From NCBI RefSeq assembly GCF_965137005.1, contig NZ_CBCRXM010000016.1, positions 6,901 through 70,900 of the forward strand: a stretch of 64,000 bases of DNA. Direction: 5' to 3'. The notes under the pieces were generated by a model. It was not told the DNA's origin. It saw only the letters and a list, made by a program, of their open reading frames with translations, and ran no database searches. Below are positions 41,625 to 50,870 of the stretch, one piece after another. The position numbers and the translations under genes are program-made. The stretch is from Sphingomonas_O antarctica. Lineage in GTDB: Bacteria; Pseudomonadota; Alphaproteobacteria; Sphingomonadales; Sphingomonadaceae. How positions within the stretch are numbered: the stretch's first letter is position 1; each line of letters begins with the position of its first letter.

Positions 41625-44600
41625 GCGGTCGCCTCGGCATGACGGCGGCGCTTGAACCAATGCCCGCTGAACAACGACCTCACCAACACATAGAATAACG
41701 GCACGAGGAAGATCGCGATCGCCGTCGCGGTGATCATGCCGCCGATCACCGCGGTGCCGATTTCGACGCGGCTTTTCACGCCCGCCCCGGTGGCAATCGC
41801 CAGTGGAAGCACGCCGAAGATAAAGGCCAGACTGGTCATCAGGATGGGGCGCAGGCGGAGGCGCGCGGCCTCGACGGCTGCATCCACGGCGGTCTTGCCG
41901 CCTTTTTCGGCCTGCTCGGCAAACTCGATAATCAGAATCGCATTTTTCGCGCTGAGGCCCATCGTCGTCAGCAGGCCGACCTGGAAATAGACGTCGTTTT
42001 CCAGCCCGCGCAGGACGACGGCGAGTGCGGCACCGACCAGCCCGATCGGCACGATCAACAACCCCGAAATGGGGATCGACCAGCTTTCATACAAAGCTGC
42101 GAGGCACAGGAAGACGACGATCAGCGATAGCGCATAGAGGTATGGCGCCTGCCCGCCGGTCAATCGTTCCTGATAACTCAGGCCCGACCAATCGACCGAT
42201 GTGCCGGAAATCTGCCCGGCCAGTTCGGCGATACGGTTCATCGCGTCGCCCGAGCTCTTACCTTCCGCGGCCTGACCGTTGAATTCGTACGACGACACGC
42301 CGTTGAAACGCGCGAGCGTCGATGGCGCGGTCTCCCACCCGACACGCGCGAACGAAGTATAAGGCGCCATCTGCCCCGCCGACCCGCGCACCGACCACAA
42401 GGCGAGATCTTCGGGTCGTGAACGGTATGGTGCATCGCCCTGAACATAAACGCGCTTAACGCGGCCACGGTCGACGAAATCATTGACGTAACGTCCGCCC
42501 CACGCCGTCGCCAGCGTGTCATCGGCAACCGCCGAGGTGATCCCCAGCGCGCCGAGCTTTTCGTCATCCACCGTCACCCGAAGGTTGGGATTATCCTCGA
42601 GCGTGCCCATGCGCACCGACGCCAACGCCGGATCGTCTTTCGCTTCGGCAAGCAATTTGTCGCGCGCCGCCTTGAACTGTTCGCGGCTCAGGCCGCCGGT
42701 GTTGAGCAACTCCATCGTGAAGCCGTTCGACTGGCCGAGGCCACGCACGGCGGGCGGCGACAAGGCGTAGAATTCGACGTCGCGCAATTCGTGACCGATC
42801 GCGCCTGTCGCGCGCTTGGTGATTGTATCGACGCTGTTCTTGACGCCTTTGCGGTCGCTCCAATCCTTGAGAATCACAAAGCCGCGTCCGGCATTCTGGC
42901 CGCTGCCCGCCTGCCCCTGGCCGGCCACGGTATAAACGCCGTCAACGACGTCACTCATCTTGGTCGAGAAATATTTCTGGATCGCGTCGGCTGCCGCCAG
43001 CGTACGCGACTGCGTGGCGCCGGGCGGAAGCGTATATTGCAACTGCGCGCGGCCCTGATCCTCGACCGGCAGGAAGCTGGTCGGCAGCCGCCAGAATATG
43101 ACCACCAGGAGGACAAGGAGCAACCCATAACCGATCAGCGACCAGCGCGGCGCCTCGATCGTTTTTGCCACACGGTCGCGATAACGGTCGGACATCCGCC
43201 CGAACCAGTCATTGAACCGGTCGCCATAGCCATGCAGTTTCCCTGCCCAGCCCCGCGAATGCGCGTCGTGATCTTCGCGCTTCAGCAAATTGGCACATAA
43301 AGCGGGGGTCAGGATCAAGGCGACGAGGACCGACAGCACCATCGACGACACGATGGTAATCGAAAATTGCTTGTAGATCACCCCGACCGAACCACCGAAA
43401 AATGCCATCGGCAGGAACACCGCCGACAACACCAAAGCGATGGCGATCAGCGCCGTCTGGATCTCACCCATCGATTTGATTGTTGCCCCGCGCGGATCGA
43501 TATCGGGTTCTTCGGCCAGCACGCGCTCGACATTCTCGACCACGACGATTGCGTCATCGACCAGCAATCCGATCGCCAGCACCATACCGAACAGCGTCAG
43601 CACGTTGATGCTGAAACCGAACAGCGCAAGGATGCCGAACGTCCCGAGCAACACGACCGGCACGGCGATTGCCGGGATCAACGTCGCGCGCCAGCTTTGC
43701 AGGAACACGAACATCACGATGACGACGAGGACGATCGCCTCGATCAGCGTGATCACCACTTCCTCGACCGACAATTTGATGAAGCCCGTACTGTCGACCG
43801 GGTAGATATATTTATAGCCCGGCGGGAAGGATTTGGCCTTCTGCTCGACGACCTTGCGGACGAGTTCTGCGGTCTTCAGGGCGTCGGCACCGGGGGCGAG
43901 CGACACCGCCAGACCCGAGGCGGGATAGCCATCGTACTTACTGACCGTCGAATAATTTTCGGCGCCCAATTCGACGCGTGCGACATCGCCGAGGAGAACG
44001 CGGGCGCCGCTGGTTTGCGACTTGAGGACGATCTGGCGAAACTGTTCGGGCGTGGTCAGGCGCGACCGCGATGTCACGGTCGCGTTGAGCATCTGTTCCG
44101 GTCCGGCAGGTTGCGCCCCAATCGAGCCGGCGGCGACCTGAGTATTCTGGGCCTGGATTGCGGTGACGATATCGCCAGGGTTGAGCTGCACCGCCGCCAG
44201 CTTGATCGGGTCGAGCCAGATTCGCATGGCATATTGCGCGCCGAACAAATTGATATCGCCGACGCCTTGCGTCCGGCCGATATCGTCCTGCAAATTGGAT
44301 ACGAGATAGTCGCCAACATCGATCGGATCGCTCCGCCCGCTTTCGTCGTAAACGGCGACGATCAGCAGGAAGTCCGGGTTCGATTTGGTGACGGTCAGGC
44401 CCTGTTGCTGAACCTGTTGCGGCAAGCGGGACAGTGCCTGCTGGACCTTGTTCTGCACCTGAACCTGCGCGATGTCGGGATCGACGCCCTTACGGAACGT
44501 CGCGGTGATCGTTGCCGAGCCCGACGACGACGAAGACGAACTGAAATAGATCAGCCCGTCGATGCCGGTCAGTTGCTGTTCGATAACCTGCGTGACGCTG

Positions 44601-44779
44601 CTTTCCAGCGCTTCGGCCGACGCACCGGGATAGCTGGCGCGGACATTGACGCTGGTTGGGGCAATGTCGGGATATTGTTCGACCGGCAGGGACATGATGC
44701 CGCCGATGCCGCCCATCATGACGATGATCGCCAGCACCCAGGCAAAGATCGGACGATCGATGAAGACGCGCGAAATCAT
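41621..44779 (-). CDS. RND multidrug efflux pump inner-membrane subunit (AcrB/MexB type)
   Basis: 1052 residues, full length for the HAE1 family. Twelve membrane segments; the proton-relay pair is in GLLVDDAIVVVENVER, the N-terminus is FIDRPIFAWVLAIIVMMGGI, and the late signature GLSAKNAILIIEFAEQ is present. Exports hydrophobic compounds with the adaptor and duct encoded on either side, each with four-base overlap. Substrates cannot be told from sequence. Confidence 0.96.
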   Translation of the reverse strand: MISRVFIDRPIFAWVLAIIVMMGGIGGIMSLPVEQYPDIAPTSVNVRASYPGASAEALESSVTQVIEQQLTGIDGLIYFSSSSSSSGSATITATFRKGVDPDIAQVQVQNKVQQALSRLPQQVQQQGLTVTKSNPDFLLIVAVYDESGRSDPIDVGDYLVSNLQDDIGRTQGVGDINLFGAQYAMRIWLDPIKLAAVQLNPGDIVTAIQAQNTQVAAGSIGAQPAGPEQMLNATVTSRSRLTTPEQFRQIVLKSQTSGARVLLGDVARVELGAENYSTVSKYDGYPASGLAVSLAPGADALKTAELVRKVVEQKAKSFPPGYKYIYPVDSTGFIKLSVEEVVITLIEAIVLVVIVMFVFLQSWRATLIPAIAVPVVLLGTFGILALFGFSINVLTLFGMVLAIGLLVDDAIVVVENVERVLAEEPDIDPRGATIKSMGEIQTALIAIALVLSAVFLPMAFFGGSVGVIYKQFSITIVSSMVLSVLVALILTPALCANLLKREDHDAHSRGWAGKLHGYGDRFNDWFGRMSDRYRDRVAKTIEAPRWSLIGYGLLLVLLVVIFWRLPTSFLPVEDQGRAQLQYTLPPGATQSRTLAAADAIQKYFSTKMSDVVDGVYTVAGQGQAGSGQNAGRGFVILKDWSDRKGVKNSVDTITKRATGAIGHELRDVEFYALSPPAVRGLGQSNGFTMELLNTGGLSREQFKAARDKLLAEAKDDPALASVRMGTLEDNPNLRVTVDDEKLGALGITSAVADDTLATAWGGRYVNDFVDRGRVKRVYVQGDAPYRSRPEDLALWSVRGSAGQMAPYTSFARVGWETAPSTLARFNGVSSYEFNGQAAEGKSSGDAMNRIAELAGQISGTSVDWSGLSYQERLTGGQAPYLYALSLIVVFLCLAALYESWSIPISGLLIVPIGLVGAALAVVLRGLENDVYFQVGLLTTMGLSAKNAILIIEFAEQAEKGGKTAVDAAVEAARLRLRPILMTSLAFIFGVLPLAIATGAGVKSRVEIGTAVIGGMITATAIAIFLVPLFYVLVRSLFSGHWFKRRRHAEATA

Positions 44780-45930
44780 CGTGCGCGTGCAGTTCCCGTT
44801 TCGCCCGCCGCGCGCGGACTTGGCTTGCTGCCCGCCGGCACGGCCTTGACCGCCGCGCCGGGCTTCGCCTTGCCCAGGCCTTCGACGATGACCTTGTCAC
44901 CGGGCTTCAATCCCGCCGTGACCAGCCATTTGTCGCCGATCGTGCGGTCGGCGGTAATTTCGCGAAGCACCGCTTTGCCGTCCGCACCGACCAACAGCAC
45001 GGTGGCGACGCCGCGCGGGGTACGCGTGACACCCGCTTGCGGCACCAGGATCGCGCTCGGCGCCGATGCTTGGGTAATCAGGGCGCGGACGTACATGCCC
45101 GGCAGCAACAGGCCCTGCGGGTTGGGCACGCGCACCCGCAGCGTGACCGATCCCGTCGTCGGATCGACCATCGCTTCGGTGAATTGCAGTGTGCCGGCAT
45201 AGGGATAAGCGCTGCCGTCTTCGAGCGCGATCTTGACCGCCGCCGTCGCTGGCACTGCACCATTGCCCGCGAGCGAACGGCGCAGCGCGAGCAAGTCCGC
45301 GCTCGATTGCTGGATATCGACGAACATCGGATCGAGCCGCTGAATCGTGGTCAGCGGATCGGTCTGATTGGCAGTGACCAAGCCCCCGGTCGTGACCAAC
45401 GAGCGGCCGATCCGCCCGGTGATCGGCGCGGGCACGCGCGTAAAGCGTAAATTGACTCGAGCGGTGTCGAGCGTTGCACGTCCGACCGCGACCTGTGCCG
45501 CCGCTTGACGCGATTGCGCGGCGGCATCGGTGTAATCCTGTTGGCTGATCGCTTCGATCTTGGCGAGCGGGGCATAGCGCGCCGCCTTGGTCGCCGCCGC
45601 ACTGCGTGTTGCCTCTGCCGCCGCGACATTGGCGCGCGCCTGTTCGGCGGCCGCCTGATACAGGCTCGGGTCGATCTGATAGAGTGTCTGCCCCTCGCGG
45701 ACGATCGCGCCTTCGGTGAATTGCCGCGCGCGGATCACGCCCGAAACTTGGGGGCGAACTTCCGACGTTTCGAACGCTGCGGTGCGACCGGCCAGCGTGA
45801 CCGGGAGCGAGACGGCCTGCGTCTGCACGACGACATAGCCGACCTCGGGAGTCGGCGGCGCCTTACGCTTGTCGCCGCCCGAACAGGACGCCAACGTCGC
45901 GCCCAGCGCACAAATCATAATTACCCGCAT
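44776..45930 (-). CDS. RND efflux periplasmic adaptor (membrane fusion protein)
   Basis: 384 residues. Lipobox LASC at residues ~13-16, a lipoyl-type half motif (VRPQVSGVIRARQFTEGAIV then REGQTLYQIDPSLYQAA), an alpha-helical hairpin with SAAATKAARYAPLAKIEAIS, and a beta-barrel region with LLPGMYVRALI. Typical AcrA/MexA length. First gene of the adaptor-pump-duct operon. No repressor gene of the TetR type lies beside it, so regulation is not local or lies in the 230-base intergenic region. Confidence 0.95.
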   Translation of the reverse strand: MRVIMICALGATLASCSGGDKRKAPPTPEVGYVVVQTQAVSLPVTLAGRTAAFETSEVRPQVSGVIRARQFTEGAIVREGQTLYQIDPSLYQAAAEQARANVAAAEATRSAAATKAARYAPLAKIEAISQQDYTDAAAQSRQAAAQVAVGRATLDTARVNLRFTRVPAPITGRIGRSLVTTGGLVTANQTDPLTTIQRLDPMFVDIQQSSADLLALRRSLAGNGAVPATAAVKIALEDGSAYPYAGTLQFTEAMVDPTTGSVTLRVRVPNPQGLLLPGMYVRALITQASAPSAILVPQAGVTRTPRGVATVLLVGADGKAVLREITADRTIGDKWLVTAGLKPGDKVIVEGLGKAKPGAAVKAVPAGSKPSPRAAGETGTARAR

Positions 45931-46160
45931 CGGTGCCTTAACTGCTCAGACGGCGAAAGGTTCTGTCGTTCGTCGGCGCTGATAGCGCAAGGGTCGGATC
46001 GCACAACCGGCCTTGCGCCGTCGTGAACGCATTTCCGAGCGGCTTCCCAGCATTCGGGAGAGTGACTAATGGGATTCGAGCGATTTTGTCCAAGGTGCAG
46101 TTTGGGCCCAATAACCGATGACGCACATCTATCGATGCGCTCTGGAACAGGGATGGCGAC

Positions 46161-48470
46161 ATGAAGGTTGCACTCATCGCGATTCTGTTGGGTGCCAGCG
46201 CTGCGACCGCCGAACCACCTGTCTTGAGCGCGGTCGATGCGGTCGATCCGTTTATAGGAACTGGCGGTGAGGGACATACATTCCCGGGTGCGGTCGCGCC
46301 ATTCGGAATGGTACAGCTCAGCCCCGATACCAATACCAGCTGCGCGATCCGCGATTGTTACAAATGGGCGGCGGGCTATCGCTACGAAGACAGCGCGATA
46401 ACCGGCTTTTCGATGACCCATTTTTCGGGCGCGGGGCATAGCGACCTAGGCGACTTTCTGGTCATGCCCGCGGTCGGAGCTGACGATGCGGTCAAGCTGG
46501 AGCCCGGCGAGCCAGGCACCGGATATCGCTCGCGGTTCAGTCACGACGGCGAGATCGCGACGCCCGGCTATTACGCAGTCAGTCTGATCGACAGCGGCGT
46601 CCGCGCCGAACTGACCGCGGGGACGCGCGTCGGGGTGCAGCGTTTCAGTTTCCCGGCCGGCGCGCCGGCGCATCTGATCCTCGATCTGCGGTCGAGCATC
46701 TACAATTATCCGGGCAAGATCCTGTGGTCGACGGTCCGGGTGATGCCCGACGGGACGATCACCGGCATGCGTGAGACGCGCGGTTGGGCGCCCGCGCGCA
46801 AATTATGGTTCGCGATGCGCTTTTCCGCGCCGCTGACCGGGCATTCGTTCCTCAACAAGGAGGACAAGATCCCATACCGCGGATTCCAGGGTCCGGGGCG
46901 CGGTGACGATCATGTCGATCAGCTTGCCGGGCGCGCCTTGGTCGCGCGACTGGACTTCGGCCCGCTGCAGGAACCGCTCGAAGCGCGCGTGGCGATTTCG
47001 GGTGTCGACGAGGCAGGCGCGCTCGCTAATCTCGTCAGCGAACCGGGCGATTTCGACACGATCCGTTCGGCCACCCGCAAGGCATGGCAGCAGGCTTTGG
47101 GGGCCGCCGAAATTCAGGCCACGCCGGCGATGCGCAAGACGCTTTATACCGCGCTCTATCACAGCCTGATGGCACCGAGCGTGATGGGCGATGCGGACGG
47201 ACGCTATCGCGGGCCCGACGATCAGGTCCATCTAGCCAAAGGCTTCACCTTCCACTCGACCTTTTCGCTGTGGGATACGTTCCGTGCCGAACATCCGCTG
47301 CTGACGCTGATCCAGCCAGAGCGGCGCAATGCCGACTTCGTCAATTCGCTGATCGCCAGTCAGCAGGTGAGTCCGTTCGGCATTCTCCCCGTCTGGCAAT
47401 TCCAGGGGCGTGAGACATGGACGATGATCGGCTATCACGCCGTTCCGGTCATCGCCGACGCCTATATGAAGGGGATTGGCGGGTTCGATGCGAAGGCGGC
47501 GCTCGATGCGATGGTCGCGAGCGCCGACTATGCGCCCTATGGCGGGCTGAACGAGTATATTGCGCACGGCTACGTGCCGATCGACCGCGAACCCGAAGCC
47601 GCGTCGAAGACCGTCGAATATGCCTATGACGACTGGACCATCGCGCAAATGGCGCGGAAAATGGGCCGCAAGGATATTGCCGATCGCTTCGACAAGCGTG
47701 CGATGAACTGGCGCAACAGTTTCGACGCAAAGACGGGTTTCCTGCGCGCGCGGAAAAGCGACGGGAGCTTCCGCGTGCCGTTCGATCCGACCGCAATCAA
47801 TTATGGATCGGACTATACCGAGGGGAATGCGTGGCAATATTCGTGGTTCGCGCCACAGGATCAGGGCGGGTTGATCCGCATGCTCGGCGGCGACGCGGCG
47901 ACGGTCAAGAAACTCGACGCGATGTTCGATTTCGACAATTCGAAACTCGATTACAGCCACGCCGAGGACATTGCCGGGCTGATCGGCCAATATATCCACG
48001 GCAACGAACCGAGCCATCACGTCGCCTATCTGTATAACTATGCCGGCCAGCCTTGGCGTACGCAGGAGCGCCTCGTCCAGATCGTTGCCAGCCAGTACAA
48101 GCCGACGCCCGACGGCCTGTCGGGCAATGACGATCTGGGTCAGATGTCGGCGTGGCTGATGTTCACCGCGATGGGTTGCTATCCGGTGGCGCCCGGCAGT
48201 GGCGAGTACGTCATCGGGCGACCGTTCGCGAACCGCATCGCACTGCATCTGCCTAACGGACGAAATTTCACGATCATCGCCGACGGACTTTCGGGTGCAG
48301 CGCGCTATGTCGGGCGGGTCACGCTCAACGGGCGTCCGCTCGCCCGCGGGTTCATCCGGCACAGCGAGATCGTCGCGGGTGGCGAGCTGCGCTTCACGAT
48401 GGCGACGCAGCCCAACAAGATTTGGGCGACGTCAAAGTCCGCCAGGCCTTTCTCCGCCACCGGCTATTGA
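46161..48470 (+). CDS. Secreted glycoside hydrolase family 92 (alpha-mannosidase type)
   Basis: 769 residues with signal peptide (MKVALIAILLGASAATAE). The N-terminal GH92 block VDPFIGTGGEGHTFPGAVAP and GFSMTHFSGAGHSDLGDF are near-consensus. The catalytic half shows GNEPSHHVAYLYNYAG near residue 614 and GLSGNDDLGQMSAW near residue 656, the motifs that carry calcium-binding and acid/base residues in this family. GH92 enzymes remove alpha-linked mannose from glycans such as N-glycans; the exact linkage is not predictable here. No sugar transporter or regulator is adjacent. The unusually long upstream gap (230 bases) is shared with the divergent efflux operon. Confidence 0.95.
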   Translation: MKVALIAILLGASAATAEPPVLSAVDAVDPFIGTGGEGHTFPGAVAPFGMVQLSPDTNTSCAIRDCYKWAAGYRYEDSAITGFSMTHFSGAGHSDLGDFLVMPAVGADDAVKLEPGEPGTGYRSRFSHDGEIATPGYYAVSLIDSGVRAELTAGTRVGVQRFSFPAGAPAHLILDLRSSIYNYPGKILWSTVRVMPDGTITGMRETRGWAPARKLWFAMRFSAPLTGHSFLNKEDKIPYRGFQGPGRGDDHVDQLAGRALVARLDFGPLQEPLEARVAISGVDEAGALANLVSEPGDFDTIRSATRKAWQQALGAAEIQATPAMRKTLYTALYHSLMAPSVMGDADGRYRGPDDQVHLAKGFTFHSTFSLWDTFRAEHPLLTLIQPERRNADFVNSLIASQQVSPFGILPVWQFQGRETWTMIGYHAVPVIADAYMKGIGGFDAKAALDAMVASADYAPYGGLNEYIAHGYVPIDREPEAASKTVEYAYDDWTIAQMARKMGRKDIADRFDKRAMNWRNSFDAKTGFLRARKSDGSFRVPFDPTAINYGSDYTEGNAWQYSWFAPQDQGGLIRMLGGDAATVKKLDAMFDFDNSKLDYSHAEDIAGLIGQYIHGNEPSHHVAYLYNYAGQPWRTQERLVQIVASQYKPTPDGLSGNDDLGQMSAWLMFTAMGCYPVAPGSGEYVIGRPFANRIALHLPNGRNFTIIADGLSGAARYVGRVTLNGRPLARGFIRHSEIVAGGELRFTMATQPNKIWATSKSARPFSATGY

Positions 48471-48496
48471 TTAGCAGGACGCGCAGAGGGAATTGA

Positions 48497-50197
48497 ATGA
48501 GCGAGTTTAAAGCAGCCGTTGCCGAACAGCAGTTCGTGCTCGAGCATATCGTCAATCTGGCCGAGCTTGGCGTCGATGACGACATCATAGAAGCCGTGCT
48601 GTCCGGCGCAGGCGAATTCGCCGCGGGCGAATGGGCGCCACTGGCGCGGATCGGCGACACCGAAGGGCCGCGCTGGAGCCCCGAAGGCGTGACGATGCCC
48701 AAGGGCTATCGCGAGGCCTATCAAGCCTATGTCGCGGGCGGATGGGGCACGATCGGCAGCCCCGAGGCACATGGCGGCCAAGGCATGCCGTTCGCTTTGT
48801 CCGCGGCGGTGCTCGAAACGCTGGGCACTGCGAATATGGGTTTCGCGCTCGCCCCGACGCTGACTGTCGGTGCGATCGAGGCGCTGGCCCATCACGGATC
48901 GCCGGAGCAGCAAGCCTTGTATCTGCCCAAGCTGGCGACCGGCGAATGGACCGGGACGATGAATTTGACCGAGCCACAGGCCGGGTCGGATGTCGGCGCG
49001 CTGCGCTCGACCGCCACGCCTCGCGGCGATGGCACCTTCTCGATCAAAGGCACCAAGATCTTCATCTCGTTCGGCGATCACGACATGGCGGACAATATCG
49101 TCCACCTCGTCCTCGCCCGCACGCCCGATGCGCCGGCCGGGACCAAGGGCCTGTCGCTGTTCCTCGTCCCCAAATACCGCCTCGATGCCGACGGCAATCC
49201 CGGCGCACCGAACGATGTCCGCGTCGTCTCGATCGAACACAAGATGGGTCTCCACGCCTCCCCCACCTGCGTTCTCGCCTTCGGTGAGGAGGGTGGCTGT
49301 ATCGGCGAGCTGATCGGCCCCGAATTTGGCGGCATCCGGGCGATGTTCACGATGATGAACAATGCGCGATTGAACGTCGGGCTGCAGGGCGTGCAGGTGG
49401 CCGAAGCCGCCACGCAACGCGCCTTGGCTTTTGCCCGCGAACGCATCCAGAGCCCTCGCGCCTCCGCCCCCGGCGCGGGGTCCGTCGCGATCGTAGAACA
49501 CCCCGACGTTCGCCGCATGCTGTTGCGGATGCGCGCGCAGACCCAGGCGGCGCGGGCGCTGGTCTATCTCGCCTGCGGACAGGTCGATCGCGCCAACGCC
49601 GGCGACGCCGAGGCCAAGCTGCGCCTCGACCTGCTGACCCCGCTGGCCAAAAGCCATGCGACCGACCTCGGCAACGAAGTCGCCAGCATCGGCGTGCAGG
49701 TCCACGGCGGCATGGGCTATATCGAGGAGACCGGGGCCGCGCAGCATTTCCGCGACGCGCGGATCACCCCGATCTATGAAGGCACCAACGGCATCCAGGC
49801 CGCCGATCTGGTCGGACGCAAGCTCGGCCTCGACAATGGCGGCGCGTTCCAGCGGCTGATCGCCGACATGCGCGCCGATGTCAGCGACCCCTTGCTCCGC
49901 GATCTGATCACGGGTTGCGAAGACATCGCGCGCAATTTGCTGGCCGCCGACATGGACGATCGGTTGGCGGCGAGCACGCCATTCCAAACGATGCTGTCGG
50001 TGGCGGTGTGCGGCTGGCTGATGGCGCGCGAACATGCCGTCGCCGAAAGCGGCACGACGCCATTCCTGCGCGCCAAGGCCAGCGTGACGCGTTTTTATCT
50101 CGAGCAGATCGTGCCCGAGGCTTTGGGCCTCGCCGCCGCCGCCTCGGCCCCTGCCGCGCGACTGTACGAACTGGATGCCGAGACGCTTGCGGCCTGA
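48497..50197 (+). CDS. Acyl-CoA dehydrogenase
   Basis: 566 residues, of the longer acyl-CoA dehydrogenase type with an N-terminal extension and an extra C-terminal helical domain. MNLTEPQAGSDVGALRSTAT is the FAD/substrate signature and VQVHGGMGYIEETGAAQHFR with ARITPIYEGTNGIQA holds the C-terminal signature and probable catalytic Glu region. It resembles FadE/DmdC-like members; substrate chain cannot be deduced. Follows the GH92 gene by 26 bases but a functional link is not evident. Confidence 0.93.
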   Translation: MSEFKAAVAEQQFVLEHIVNLAELGVDDDIIEAVLSGAGEFAAGEWAPLARIGDTEGPRWSPEGVTMPKGYREAYQAYVAGGWGTIGSPEAHGGQGMPFALSAAVLETLGTANMGFALAPTLTVGAIEALAHHGSPEQQALYLPKLATGEWTGTMNLTEPQAGSDVGALRSTATPRGDGTFSIKGTKIFISFGDHDMADNIVHLVLARTPDAPAGTKGLSLFLVPKYRLDADGNPGAPNDVRVVSIEHKMGLHASPTCVLAFGEEGGCIGELIGPEFGGIRAMFTMMNNARLNVGLQGVQVAEAATQRALAFARERIQSPRASAPGAGSVAIVEHPDVRRMLLRMRAQTQAARALVYLACGQVDRANAGDAEAKLRLDLLTPLAKSHATDLGNEVASIGVQVHGGMGYIEETGAAQHFRDARITPIYEGTNGIQAADLVGRKLGLDNGGAFQRLIADMRADVSDPLLRDLITGCEDIARNLLAADMDDRLAASTPFQTMLSVAVCGWLMAREHAVAESGTTPFLRAKASVTRFYLEQIVPEALGLAAAASAPAARLYELDAETLAA

Positions 50198-50297
50198 AGC
50201 GGGCCGCGCCGGTTGACGCGAAGCGCCGCCTTTGGCCATGACGACGCACGAAGCCGGGGACGCAGGGGACGACCGGAAAAAGGAGTTATCGAGCCCG

Positions 50298-50870
50298 ATG
50301 AACGGTACGGCTGCACTGCTGGTGATCGACGTGCAGCGGGGGTTCGACGATGCCGCCTGGGGGCCGCGGAACAACCCCGGCGCGGAGGAGAAAATCGCGC
50401 ATTTGCTGGAGTTTTGGCGGGCCGGCGCGTGGCCAATCATTCATATCCATCACGATTCACCGCATCCCGCCGGGCGTTTTCGCAGCGACGCATCGGGACA
50501 CGCGCCCAAACCGGAAGCGATCCCGAGGCCCGGTGAGGCGGTGTATAAGAAGCAGGTCAACAGCGCCTTTATCGGCACGACGCTGGAGGCGGATCTGCGC
50601 GCCGCGGGAGTCACGACCCTGGCGATCGTCGGGCTGACGACCAACCATTGCGTATCGACCACCGCGCGCATGGCGGGCAATCTGGGGTTCGAGACATTCG
50701 TCGTGTCCGATGCCACCGCCACATTCGACCGCGCCAATCTCGACGGGTCGATCCGCCCGGCGGAGCAGGTCCATCAGGCGGCGTTGAGCGATCTGCACGA
50801 CGAATTCGCGCAAGTGGTCACAAGCGACTGGATCATCAACACGCGATCCGGCGGGACCCGGTGTGACTGA
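50298..50870 (+). CDS. Isochorismatase-like cysteine hydrolase
   Basis: 190 residues. LLVIDVQRGF (catalytic Asp near residue 11), a central Lys (VYKKQVNSAFIGT) and the catalytic Cys in VGLTTNHCVSTTARMAGNLG form the Asp-Lys-Cys triad of the cysteine hydrolase/isochorismatase family. Members hydrolyse amides such as nicotinamide or ureas; substrate unknown. The ATG at 50298 follows AAGGAG at a long spacing of 12 bases; in-frame upstream codons exist to 50232 but do not resemble the family. Overlaps the sulfotransferase gene by eight bases. Confidence 0.9.
   Translation: MNGTAALLVIDVQRGFDDAAWGPRNNPGAEEKIAHLLEFWRAGAWPIIHIHHDSPHPAGRFRSDASGHAPKPEAIPRPGEAVYKKQVNSAFIGTTLEADLRAAGVTTLAIVGLTTNHCVSTTARMAGNLGFETFVVSDATATFDRANLDGSIRPAEQVHQAALSDLHDEFAQVVTSDWIINTRSGGTRCD

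Noticed and set aside
43367..45202. 611-codon plus-strand frame opposite the RND pump genes
   Set aside because: His/Asp/Arg-rich shadow of the well-conserved pump and adaptor genes.
45931..46160. Operator or regulator gene between efflux operon and GH92
   Set aside because: No open frame of credible length and no clear palindrome; divergent promoters are likely but I could not place them.
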